Shown: piece by piece, positions 26,868-34,524 of the stretch | How the letters are laid out: the number at the start of each line of letters is the position of its first letter | How positions within the stretch are numbered: position 1 is the stretch's first letter | NCBI GenBank assembly: GCA_902593795.1 | Contig: CACJJR010000002.1 | Span: 62,001-126,000 of the forward strand | Direction: 5' to 3' | DNA from: an uncultured Candidatus Actinomarina sp. | GTDB taxonomy: Bacteria; Actinomycetota; Acidimicrobiia; Actinomarinales; Actinomarinaceae | DNA length: 64,000 nucleotides | Made by a program: the position numbers and the translations under genes | Notes under the pieces: model-generated | The model's input: only the letters and a program-made list of their open reading frames with translations | Told to the model about the DNA's origin: nothing | Databases searched by the model: none

Positions 26868-28692
26868 TATTTCATTTCTGAGAATAAGGCCGTGCGATAA
26901 CGATAATGAAATATATTTAAATTCTAGAAAAAAAGAGGGAACTTCAGGATTCTTATTAAAAGAAGAATTAAATCTCGACATAAACGAAATACATAAAAAG
27001 GGATTTCAAACTTTATCAAGAGATTTAGAAATTAATTCTGATGGCTGGTTAATTAAAGATAGTAACTGGAAAAAATTTCAAGAAATCAACCCAAAAAGAT
27101 TAATTTACTTATATAAAGACAACAAAGAAAGCGCGCTTGAAATTATAGATAGATTGAGCCCTTACACAATCTTGATATCTAAAACATCAGATTTAGATTT
27201 TATTAAATCTATTAATACAAAAGTAAAATTCATGACTTCTGTATATGTAGACACAGTTGAAGATGCAATTAAATTTATTGATAGTGGAGTATCAGATCTT
27301 TTGCTTAGAGATTGGAGTTCTGAACAAATTGAAGAGTTACAAGGTGTTGAAAGGTTAAATGTCTATGAAAGAACTCTTCTATCACCTATTTTTTCAATTG
27401 ATGAGGCTCGAGATGAATTCGATAAAGAGAGATATTTCAGATATTTGAATACTAGAAATGTTAGGGGGTTTAGAAGAGAAAAAACAGAATGGTCACCTGG
27501 TAGCGGTAAAAATATCCCAAAATTAAACAATTTTGTATTTAATAATAAAAGCCAAATAAATCATTCAGATATTGATCTAATTCTAAAAAGCGTACTAGAT
27601 GGTTATCAAATATCAGATGAAGAACTAAAACTACTTTTTAAAACAGCCGGTGAAAAAATAAATGATATAGCGAATGTTGCTAATGAGTTAAATTTTCTGA
27701 AGAATGGAAATAATGTATCTTACGTAATCAATCGAAATATAAATTACACAAATCAGTGTTATTATAAATGCGGTTTTTGTGGATTTTCAAAAGGGCCAAA
27801 CAGTTTGAATCTTAAAGAAAAACCATATTCTATAGATATTGAAGAGGTTGTAGCTAGGTCTACTGAGGCTTATAGTATGGGTGCATCGGAGGTTTGTTTA
27901 CAGGGAGGAATACATCCCGAATATACTGGTGAGTTTTATTTAAAAATGGTTAGAGATATCAAAAAGTCAGTTCCTGAGATGCATATTCATGGTTTTACTC
28001 CTCTAGAAATATGGCAGGGTGCAGAAACAATTAACATGGATATAGAAGGATATTTAAAACTACTTAAAACTGCCGGGCTTAATACTTTGCCTGGCACAGC
28101 CGCTGAGATACTTGATGACAGAGTAAGAAAATATTTATGTCCTGATAAAATTACATCTGCTCAATGGGCTTATGTAATGGAAGTTGCACATAGTTTAGGA
28201 ATAAAATCTACAGCAACAATTATGTTTGGTCATATAGACGATATCGATTCATGGGTAAATCATTTCTCATTAATTAAAAATATACAAGATAAAACAGGAG
28301 GATTTACAGAAGTAGTACCACTTCCATTTGTTCATATGGGGTCGCCAATATACTTACAAGGTAAAAGTATGCCTGGCCCAACTTGGGATGAAGTAGTACT
28401 TATACATGCTCTCGCCCGGATTTATTTTTCAAATATAATTGATAATATTCAAGCTAGTTGGGTTAAGTTAGGACATGATGGCGCTGGAAAACTTCTTCAT
28501 GCCGGAGTGAATGATCTCGGAGGTACTCTTATTAATGAAAATATAAGTAGGGCATCTGGTGCTGATCATGGTCAAGAGACAACAGAAGATGAATTTATTC
28601 AAATTATAGAATCGAATAATAAAAATCCTGTTTTAAGGAATACTCTTTATACAAATTTTAAAGAAACTAAAAGTACTTTAGAAAATAGATGA
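26857..28692 (+). CDS. cofH: FO synthase subunit CofH with long N-terminal extension
   Basis: The C-terminal roughly 380 residues are CofH: DLILKSVLDGYQISDEE, VNRNINYTNQC-type motif with CYYKCGFCGFSKGP (CxxxCxxC), EVCLQGGIHPEYTG, LPGTAAEILDDRVR and GHDGAGKLL. Before it lie about 230 residues I do not recognise, with alternating strand/helix character (KFMTSVYVDTVEDAIKFIDSG). CofH condenses tyrosine with the ribityl-aminouracil. I chose ATG 26857 (MNHNISFLRIRP), overlapping cofG by 11 bases; the ORF also opens at TTG 26806. It overlaps trmD by 4 bases. Confidence 0.9.
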   Translation: MNHNISFLRIRPCDNDNEIYLNSRKKEGTSGFLLKEELNLDINEIHKKGFQTLSRDLEINSDGWLIKDSNWKKFQEINPKRLIYLYKDNKESALEIIDRLSPYTILISKTSDLDFIKSINTKVKFMTSVYVDTVEDAIKFIDSGVSDLLLRDWSSEQIEELQGVERLNVYERTLLSPIFSIDEARDEFDKERYFRYLNTRNVRGFRREKTEWSPGSGKNIPKLNNFVFNNKSQINHSDIDLILKSVLDGYQISDEELKLLFKTAGEKINDIANVANELNFLKNGNNVSYVINRNINYTNQCYYKCGFCGFSKGPNSLNLKEKPYSIDIEEVVARSTEAYSMGASEVCLQGGIHPEYTGEFYLKMVRDIKKSVPEMHIHGFTPLEIWQGAETINMDIEGYLKLLKTAGLNTLPGTAAEILDDRVRKYLCPDKITSAQWAYVMEVAHSLGIKSTATIMFGHIDDIDSWVNHFSLIKNIQDKTGGFTEVVPLPFVHMGSPIYLQGKSMPGPTWDEVVLIHALARIYFSNIIDNIQASWVKLGHDGAGKLLHAGVNDLGGTLINENISRASGADHGQETTEDEFIQIIESNNKNPVLRNTLYTNFKETKSTLENR

Positions 28693-29324
28693 ATTTATTT
28701 AATGTAATTACACTTTTTCCTAATCTTATTGAAGAATGGAAAAATAGCGGCATTATTCATCAAGCTTTAAAAAATAACATAATAGAAATCAACTCAATAA
28801 ATCTAAGAGATTATGGTATTGGTACCTATAAACAAGTTGATGATGCTCCATATGGGGGAGGTCCAGGTATGGTTTTAATGCCTGAACCATTGGACAGTGC
28901 AATAAATTCAACAAATGTAACTGTTAATGTTTTTTTAACCCCCTCAGGCACACAGTTAGATGAATCAATGATTAATGAATTACTTGAGTTTGACTCTATT
29001 AATTTAATATGTGGACGGTATGAGGGATTTGATCAGAGAATTTTAGACTTACACTCTGATTATGAAGTTTCTGTTGGGAAATCAGTCGTTTCAGGGGGTG
29101 AAGTTCCTGCAATGTATTTGCTAGAAGCATTAATTAGAAAAATTCCAAATGTATTAGGAAATCCAGAATCTCTAATTAATGAGACTTTTACAGATAACAA
29201 AGTAGATTATCCCGTTTACACAAGACCTGAAACATATAAAGATCTAGAAGTTCCTGATGTACTTTTATCTGGTAATCACCAAAAAATAAATGAGTGGAAA
29301 AAGAATAATTTAAAAGACATATAA
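28689..29324 (+). CDS. trmD: tRNA (guanine37-N1)-methyltransferase
   Basis: A 211-residue SPOUT methyltransferase, slightly short for TrmD (commonly about 240). NVITLFPNLIEEW, APYGGGPGMVLMPEPL, CGRYEGFDQRI and the knot motif VVSGGEVPAMYLLEALIRK are clear, and the catalytic-Asp segment reads VDYPVYTRPE. The usual SIGDYVL appears as SVGKSVV. It methylates G37 to prevent frameshifting. It sits directly behind cofH and before rplS. Confidence 0.94.
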   Translation: MNLFNVITLFPNLIEEWKNSGIIHQALKNNIIEINSINLRDYGIGTYKQVDDAPYGGGPGMVLMPEPLDSAINSTNVTVNVFLTPSGTQLDESMINELLEFDSINLICGRYEGFDQRILDLHSDYEVSVGKSVVSGGEVPAMYLLEALIRKIPNVLGNPESLINETFTDNKVDYPVYTRPETYKDLEVPDVLLSGNHQKINEWKKNNLKDI

Positions 29325-29361
29325 ACTTAACTTACTTATATAATTCTCAACTGGAGTAACT

Positions 29362-29706
29362 ATGGACTTAATTAAAAGCATTGAAAATGACTATTTAAAA
29401 GAAGATTTACCTTCATTCAATTCCGGTGACAGCATAAAAGTGAATGTAAAAGTTTCTGAAGGTAATAGAGAAAGAATCCAGTCATTTGAAGGTGTAATTA
29501 TTGCAATAAATGGTGTAGGTGTAAATAAAACTATAACCGTAAGAAAGCTCTCATTTGGCGTTGGGGTTGAAAGAATATTCCCAGTTCATGCACCGATAGT
29601 TGATTCAATTGAAGTTATTAGAAAAGGTAAAGTTAGACGATCTAAGCTTTATTATCTTCGTGAACGTGTCGGTAAATCTGCAAAAATAAAAGAAGATCGA
29701 AATTAA
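29362..29706 (+). CDS. rplS: 50S ribosomal protein L19
   Basis: A 114-residue L19. [26 protein letters not shown], the [20 protein letters not shown] block and the C-terminal [19 protein letters not shown] are diagnostic. It follows trmD by 37 bases with a GGAG before its ATG, the conserved trmD-rplS-lepB-rnhB order. Confidence 0.97.
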   Translation: MDLIKSIENDYLKEDLPSFNSGDSIKVNVKVSEGNRERIQSFEGVIIAINGVGVNKTITVRKLSFGVGVERIFPVHAPIVDSIEVIRKGKVRRSKLYYLRERVGKSAKIKEDRN

Positions 29707-29715
29707 ACTTACCTC

Positions 29716-30303
29716 ATTATAAAAAAATTTTTTAAAACATTATTTACGATAACTTTGGCTGTTTTGGCAGCTACATTAGTTAGAACTTTTTTAATTCAGA
29801 TCTACTACATTCCTTCTTCATCTATGGAGCCAACATTACAAATTGATGATAGAGTTTTAGTTCTAAAAAATACCTTTATTGAAACTGATATCTCTTCAGG
29901 AGATGTGGTTGTTTTCTATAGTCCGCAGACAGTATTTAAAGATGATTACATTGAAGAGTTTGTTGAATCAATTCAAATCTGGAAACTAACAAATAACGAT
30001 ACATATTTAAACACGGCGTTAATAAAAAGAGTTGTTGCAAGCAGTGGTGATGAAGTAATTATTAAAGAATCTGGAGAAGTTTATGTAAATGGAAATAGAT
30101 TTACAGTTTTAAACATAAATGAAGGAAGATATTTTAAGGAACAAACATATATTGTTCCAACAAATGAAATATTTGTTCTTGGCGATAATAGAGTAAATAG
30201 TCAAGATTCTAGATATATCGGAACAATTCCTAATAAAAATATTGTAGGTAAAGCAATATATGTGGTTTTTCCATTCGATAACTTTAAAAATATCGATGAT
30301 TGA
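29716..30303 (+). CDS. lepB: signal peptidase I (probable non-canonical start)
   Basis: A roughly 195-residue type I signal peptidase. The Ser nucleophile is in YIPSSSMEPTL, the Lys base in ALIKRVVASSGDEV, and the C-terminal box is VLGDNRVNSQDSRYIG. The ORF track starts at TTG 29755, which would remove most of the membrane anchor. In the same frame back to the rplS stop there is IIKKFFKTLFTITLAVLAATLV with no ATG, GTG or upstream TTG, so ATT at 29716 or ATA at 29719 is the likely start. Anchored in the membrane, it cleaves exported preproteins. Confidence 0.85.
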   Translation: MIKKFFKTLFTITLAVLAATLVRTFLIQIYYIPSSSMEPTLQIDDRVLVLKNTFIETDISSGDVVVFYSPQTVFKDDYIEEFVESIQIWKLTNNDTYLNTALIKRVVASSGDEVIIKESGEVYVNGNRFTVLNINEGRYFKEQTYIVPTNEIFVLGDNRVNSQDSRYIGTIPNKNIVGKAIYVVFPFDNFKNIDD

Positions 30304-30883
30304 AGATAATATATGGGAAAAGGACCCTGAAAAATACATTATAGGATCTGATGAAGTTGGCAGAGGATCTTTTGCTGGACCTATTTGTGCCTCAGCTGTA
30401 AAAATAAACTACAATCAACTTTATTTGCTCGGTAGTGTTAAAGACTCAAAAAAATTAAGCCCAAAAAAAAGAGAAGAAATATTTGAAATAGTTTTGGAAA
30501 ACGATATTGAATACTCTTTCGAAGAAGCTTCAAATACATACATTGATAATTTTGGTATAAAAAATGCTAATGAAAAAGTATTGAATGATTCAATCTCAAG
30601 TCTATACACAGGAGCTGAAATTGTTTATGTAGATCATTTTAAAATTAAAAATTTTAATGCTGTCTCAATTGTAAGGGGAGAGGACAATTGTCGAGCAATT
30701 GCTTTAGCTAGTATTATTGCCAAAGTATTAAGAGATAAACTTATGGTTGATTTCTCAAAAGATTTTCCTGAATACTTTCTTGAAAAAAATAAGGGATATG
30801 GAACTAAAGAACATAGGCAGGCAATATTTGATTATGGAATGTCAAAGATACACAGAAAGTCTTTTAGTTTAAAGCCCATGTAA
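30296..30883 (+). CDS. rnhB: ribonuclease HII
   Basis: An RNase HII of about 195 residues that removes ribonucleotides from DNA. The first catalytic Asp-Glu is in GSDEVGRGSFAGP, followed by KDSKKLSPKKREEIF, a VDHFKI Asp near residue 115, and ASIIAKVLRD. I chose ATG 30296, overlapping lepB by 8 bases; the longer ORF from 30260 would start with a stretch unlike RNase HII. Confidence 0.94.
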   Translation: MIEDNIWEKDPEKYIIGSDEVGRGSFAGPICASAVKINYNQLYLLGSVKDSKKLSPKKREEIFEIVLENDIEYSFEEASNTYIDNFGIKNANEKVLNDSISSLYTGAEIVYVDHFKIKNFNAVSIVRGEDNCRAIALASIIAKVLRDKLMVDFSKDFPEYFLEKNKGYGTKEHRQAIFDYGMSKIHRKSFSLKPM

Positions 30884-30971
30884 TAACGATAACCGTCAGT
30901 ATTAGAGCTGCAATCATATTCAAGTAATCAGTTTTGTTTGCTTTGTAAGGTTTATTTGGATCAAATCCCAT
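30864..30971 (-). CDS. small single-span membrane protein (35 aa)
   Basis: Reading the strand opposite the end of rnhB gives a 35-residue ORF, starting at ATG 30971 and stopping at 30864. It has a polar head MGFDPNKPYKANKTDY and one hydrophobic helix LNMIAALILTVIVITWALN. Composition and the DPNKPY motif followed by a single helix look like genuine small actinobacterial membrane proteins. No strong ribosome-binding site is visible. It overlaps the 3' end of rnhB by 20 bases and is too short for the ORF track. Function is unknown. Confidence 0.5.
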   Translation of the reverse strand: MGFDPNKPYKANKTDYLNMIAALILTVIVITWALN

Positions 30972-31008
30972 ACTTACATTCTAAATTAAAATATATTAAA
31001 CTCTAAAT

Positions 31009-31764
31009 ATGGTTTTAGAAACACAAAGTATTAACAATACAAAATTAATTCAATTTAATGATAAAGAATCGTTAAACGCAGTAGGTGCTGATGATTGGAA
31101 AGCATTAAAAGAAGAAATAGAATCTTTCGAAAGAAGCGAACTTAAGTATCTTGTCATAAAGCATATAAATGGAAATTATTCAGCTGGTGCTCAACTAGGT
31201 GAAAATATAAATGCATTAATGGAAGATGTATCAAATGCGGCTGAAGCCTTATGGAATTGTAAAAAGCCAGTCATATCTCTTGTAGATGGAATTGCAGCTG
31301 GTGCGGGTTCCAATATGATGTTATTGAGTGATTTCATAATTGCTACTCCAGAAACTAGATTTATAGAAGTATTTGTAAGGAGAGGCTTAGTTGTTGATTT
31401 TGGTGGATCATGGGTACTTCCTAGAATTATTGGTATTCAAAAAGCAAAATCATTAATGATGACATCAAATGAAATTAATGGAGATGAGTTAAATAACTTA
31501 GGTATTCTTTATAAGTTGTGTAAAAGTGAAGATATGGATGATGAATTCAATTCTTTAATTGAGTCTTTAGATAAACAAAGTTTTATTTCCATATGCATGG
31601 TTAAACAACAAATTAGAGAGGGTTTAGATAAAACATTTACTGAATCTCTTGATTTAGAAACAATAAACCAAAACAAAAGGTTTCTACACTCAGACGCTGC
31701 AGAGGGAATGGCCGCATTTCTTGAAAAAAGAGCTCCGAATTATAAAAATACATTAGATGAATAA
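31009..31764 (+). CDS. enoyl-CoA hydratase/isomerase family protein
   Basis: A 251-residue crotonase-fold protein. The oxyanion-hole segment NYSAGAQLGENINAL near residue 58 and KPVISLVDGIAAGAGSNMMLLSDF near 83 are typical; the next block ETRFIEVFVRRGLVVDFGGSWVLPR contains an acidic position. The usual catalytic Glu pair is not clearly kept, so it may be an isomerase or other crotonase and not a strict hydratase. EtfAB elsewhere would serve acyl-CoA oxidation. It stands alone between rnhB and the ABC genes. Confidence 0.82.
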   Translation: MVLETQSINNTKLIQFNDKESLNAVGADDWKALKEEIESFERSELKYLVIKHINGNYSAGAQLGENINALMEDVSNAAEALWNCKKPVISLVDGIAAGAGSNMMLLSDFIIATPETRFIEVFVRRGLVVDFGGSWVLPRIIGIQKAKSLMMTSNEINGDELNNLGILYKLCKSEDMDDEFNSLIESLDKQSFISICMVKQQIREGLDKTFTESLDLETINQNKRFLHSDAAEGMAAFLEKRAPNYKNTLDE

Positions 31765-31835
31765 TAAAAATTTATAATTATTCATTTATATGTATTCTTA
31801 TGCAATAATCAATACGTAAGAAAACGGAGGTTTAA

Positions 31836-32723
31836 TTGAAAACTAAAAAATCACTCCTATTAATTTTTGTTCTCGCATTAGTTGCGACTGCCTGTGGTGG
31901 TGGCTCAGCAACCCCTTGTGATGAAGTAGAAATTACAACTGGAGAAAATGGTTTACCAGATCTTGATGGATGTGAGTTCACATTTGCTGTTGAGAATGCT
32001 TATTTACCATTTAACTATATTGATGCAGCTGATGGAGAAGCAAAAGGTTGGGACTATGATGTCTTTAATCATATGGGCGAATTAATGAATTTCGTACCAG
32101 TTTATGTTCCAGCAGCATGGGATGGAATGATTCAAGCTGTTGCTGATGGTCAATTCATGGTCGCAGGTGATGGAATCACTATAACCGCTGAAAGAGATGA
32201 AATTATTGATTTTTCAGATGGATATATTAATTTAGCGCAAAGAGTACTTGTAGCATCTGGCAACACTGATATTACAAGTATTGATGATCTCAAAAATGGC
32301 GACTATACAGTAGCTACTCAAAAAGGTACAACAAACTATGAGTTTGCAGTTTCTGAGCTTGGTGAAGATAAAGTTAAAGCTTTTGATGACTTCAACTTTG
32401 CTATCCAAGCCGTTATCTCTGGTGATGCAGATGCATCAATCATTGATGAAACAGCTGGATTAGGATACATGGGAGCTAATAAAGACCAAGTAAAATTGGT
32501 TGGTGGCGATCTAACTTCAGAACAACTTGGTTTCGCATTTCCTAATGGAAGCGCATTAGTTGATGTAGTTAATCAAGGATTAGCAGCTATGAAAGACAGT
32601 GGAAAATTAGCAGAAATTAATGCTAAGTTTTTCTCACCTGACTTTTCAGTAACTTATGATGATATCGCTGAATGTGATGAAAACATTCCAGAAGAATATC
32701 TACCAGAGGACTGCGAAGTTTAA
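31836..32723 (+). CDS. amino-acid ABC transporter substrate-binding lipoprotein
   Basis: A 295-residue family 3 solute-binding protein. The N-terminus has a basic-hydrophobic leader with lipobox VATACGGG (Cys near residue 20), so it is lipid-anchored outside the membrane. The binding-domain motifs GWDYDVFNHMGELMNF, AGDGITITAERDEIIDFS and VATQKGTTNYEFA follow. The start is TTG 31836, five bases after a strong GGAGG. Ligand is probably a polar amino acid. The permease follows after a perfect palindrome; no ATPase gene is adjacent. Confidence 0.9.
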   Translation: MKTKKSLLLIFVLALVATACGGGSATPCDEVEITTGENGLPDLDGCEFTFAVENAYLPFNYIDAADGEAKGWDYDVFNHMGELMNFVPVYVPAAWDGMIQAVADGQFMVAGDGITITAERDEIIDFSDGYINLAQRVLVASGNTDITSIDDLKNGDYTVATQKGTTNYEFAVSELGEDKVKAFDDFNFAIQAVISGDADASIIDETAGLGYMGANKDQVKLVGGDLTSEQLGFAFPNGSALVDVVNQGLAAMKDSGKLAEINAKFFSPDFSVTYDDIAECDENIPEEYLPEDCEV

Positions 32724-32752
32724 GTAAGAAACTACTTAATATATAAATTTGT

Positions 32753-32778
32753 AATAGGCACGGAATTCCGTGCCTATT
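32753..32778 (+). terminator. perfect 26-bp palindrome between binding protein and permease
   Basis: AATAGGCACGG-AATT-CCGTGCCTATT is perfectly self-complementary over 26 bases and would fold as an 11-bp stem with a 4-base loop, 29 bases after the binding-protein stop. The downstream run is GCTTTATTA and not a pure T-tract. A partial terminator or mRNA-stabilising hairpin lowering permease relative to binding-protein expression is likely. It covers the GTG at which the permease ORF opens. Confidence 0.7.
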
Positions 32779-32796
32779 GCTTTATTATGGGTACAA

Positions 32797-33552
32797 ATGA
32801 AATTAAAAAATCTATTTAAACCAGATAATTGGTGGATTCTAATTTTAAGTGGCGTAATAGCTTATATGCTATTCATGATTTATTCTGAACCAGAATACAA
32901 CAAGGCATTTAACTTTATACTTCCAGGCCTTTCAATAACTTTTTTATCAACCATTATTTCATTTATAGTTGCACTATTTCTTGGTTTAATTTCAGGTATT
33001 GGAAGAATATCTAAAAATAAATTTGCAAGTACTATTTCTAGAACATACATTGAATTTATTAGGGGTGTTCCCGTTCTTATACTAATTTTTACAATCGCTT
33101 TTGTTGTTGTAGTTAGAGGAGCTGAATTTTTCAATATTAACAATGGTAATGTACCAATGTTAGTCAGAGCAATTATTGCACTTTCTGTCTTTTATGGAGC
33201 ATATATAGCTGAAGTTTTTAGAGCTGGAATTGAATCTGTTCCAAAAGGTCAAAGAGAGGGTGGTTCATCATTAGGACTATCCGAAAGACAAGTTATGCGT
33301 TACATTGTCTTGCCTCAAGCCTTTCGCAATATGCTTCCGGCTCTAGGAAATGATTTCATTTCTATGATGAAGGATTCATCATTGTTGTCAGTATTAGCTG
33401 TTGAGGATCTTACATACAGAGGAAGACTTTACTCTGGCAGTACATTTAGATTCGCTGAGACATATCTAGTACTTACTGTAATGTATTTAATTATTACACT
33501 CATTCTGTCAGGACTACAGAGAAGACTTGAGAAAAGACTTGAATCTAAATAA
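32797..33552 (+). CDS. amino-acid ABC transporter permease
   Basis: An inner-membrane permease of the HisM/GlnP type with about 5-6 hydrophobic helices. LPGLSITFLSTIISF near the start, TYIEFIRGVPVLILIF, and the ATPase-contact EAA loop in EVFRAGIESVPKGQREGGSSLGLS are family signatures. The ORF opens at 32770 inside the palindrome; I chose ATG 32797 (MKLKNLFKPDN). It overlaps the recombinase gene by 26 bases. The partner ATP-binding subunit is not in the window. Confidence 0.9.
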   Translation: MKLKNLFKPDNWWILILSGVIAYMLFMIYSEPEYNKAFNFILPGLSITFLSTIISFIVALFLGLISGIGRISKNKFASTISRTYIEFIRGVPVLILIFTIAFVVVVRGAEFFNINNGNVPMLVRAIIALSVFYGAYIAEVFRAGIESVPKGQREGGSSLGLSERQVMRYIVLPQAFRNMLPALGNDFISMMKDSSLLSVLAVEDLTYRGRLYSGSTFRFAETYLVLTVMYLIITLILSGLQRRLEKRLESK

Positions 33553-34396
33553 CAAGAACAATCAAGCGGAGATTTTGAATCAATATTTAGATTCACTCCA
33601 GAAAATAAAAAATTATTCACCCAACACAATTAAGTCATACAAAAATGATATTCAACAATATTTAAATGAAGATATTACTTTGGGTGAATTTGCTGAGTAT
33701 TTAAAAATATGTTCCAAGAAGGAATACACAAAATCAACAATTAATAGAAAAATTACATCAATTAATACATTTTTAAATTGGTGTATTGAAAAAAAATATT
33801 TTGACAACACCGCTCTCAAGTCTGTTAGAAGTTTAAAAAATGAAAAAAAACTGCCAAATATACTTTCAGCTAATTACATAAATGAATTATTAGATGGATT
33901 ACCAATTAAAGATGACAAAGACATAAGAGATAAAGCAATTCTTGAACTTATGTACTCTTCGGGTTTAAGAGTTAGTGAGGTAAGTGACCTAACACTTAAT
34001 GATATAAAAAAAAATAGATCTGTAAAAGTAATTGGTAAAGGAAATAAAGAAAGGGTTCTACCTTTAACTTCAAGAGCTTATGAAGCGATAAACAGCTATA
34101 TTAAATATTCAAGAAAAATATTTATAAATCAAAAATCATATTCTTACATATTTCTTGGCGTAAGGGGAGGAAAGCTTAGTGATAGGGAAATCAGAAGGAT
34201 TGTCAAACTTAGAGTTGGAACGTTCCCACATAGCTTACGTCATACTTTTGCGACGCACTTACTAGATGGTGGTGCAGACTTAAGGATAGTTCAAGAACTT
34301 CTTGGCCATAATGACCCTAGTACAACTCAAATTTATACACATGTTTCGAAAAAGCAGATGAAAAAAAAATATGAACAATCTCATCCTAGGGGTTGA
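33527..34396 (+). CDS. xerC: tyrosine recombinase XerC/XerD
   Basis: A 289-residue tyrosine recombinase. The N-terminal SAM-like DNA-binding half (QKIKNYSPNTIKSYKNDI) precedes the catalytic half with Arg in LMYSSGLRVSEV, HxxR in HSLRHTFATHLL, His in LLGHNDPSTTQ and Tyr in IYTHVSK. Length and position before rpsB fit chromosome-dimer resolution XerC/D; rpsB-linked xerC is common in Actinobacteria. No phage genes or attachment repeats are seen near it, so an integrase role is less likely. The TTG start is uncertain. Confidence 0.88.
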   Translation: MRKDLNLNNKNNQAEILNQYLDSLQKIKNYSPNTIKSYKNDIQQYLNEDITLGEFAEYLKICSKKEYTKSTINRKITSINTFLNWCIEKKYFDNTALKSVRSLKNEKKLPNILSANYINELLDGLPIKDDKDIRDKAILELMYSSGLRVSEVSDLTLNDIKKNRSVKVIGKGNKERVLPLTSRAYEAINSYIKYSRKIFINQKSYSYIFLGVRGGKLSDREIRRIVKLRVGTFPHSLRHTFATHLLDGGADLRIVQELLGHNDPSTTQIYTHVSKKQMKKKYEQSHPRG

Positions 34397-34437
34397 ATAA
34401 TACTGCATTGGTATTAGAATTTTATTGAAAATAGACA

Positions 34438-34498
34438 CCACATTTACAAGTTTCCTTGGTGAACGAAAGTTTGGAAACCGCTTAGGCAAGAAATGTGG
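34438..34498 (+). promoter_or_regulatory. structured 5' leader of rpsB
   Basis: The 128 bases between xerC and rpsB contain nested helices: outer CCACATTT / AAATGTGG (8 bp), a middle GTTTCC / GGAAAC (6 bp), and within it AAC-GAAA-GTT with a GNRA-type loop, plus a small CTT-AGGC-AAG hairpin. The fold ends just before the AAAGGAG ribosome-binding site at about 34511. This looks like a ribosomal-protein autoregulatory leader bound by S2 (or EF-Ts); I cannot match it to a named RNA family. Confidence 0.6.
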
Positions 34499-34524
34499 GA
34501 TGAATTAACCAAAGGAGAAAGTAG

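Noticed and set aside
25746-28692. cofG/cofH as one frameshifted fbiC pseudogene
   Set aside because: CofG ends at its natural C-terminus, cofH has an in-frame ATG near the overlap and both domains are intact, so separate genes are more likely. Frameshift is left as a check.
33527-34396. XerC/D gene as a phage or island integrase
   Set aside because: No attachment repeats, tRNA or phage genes are nearby, and its place before rpsB is normal for chromosomal xerC.
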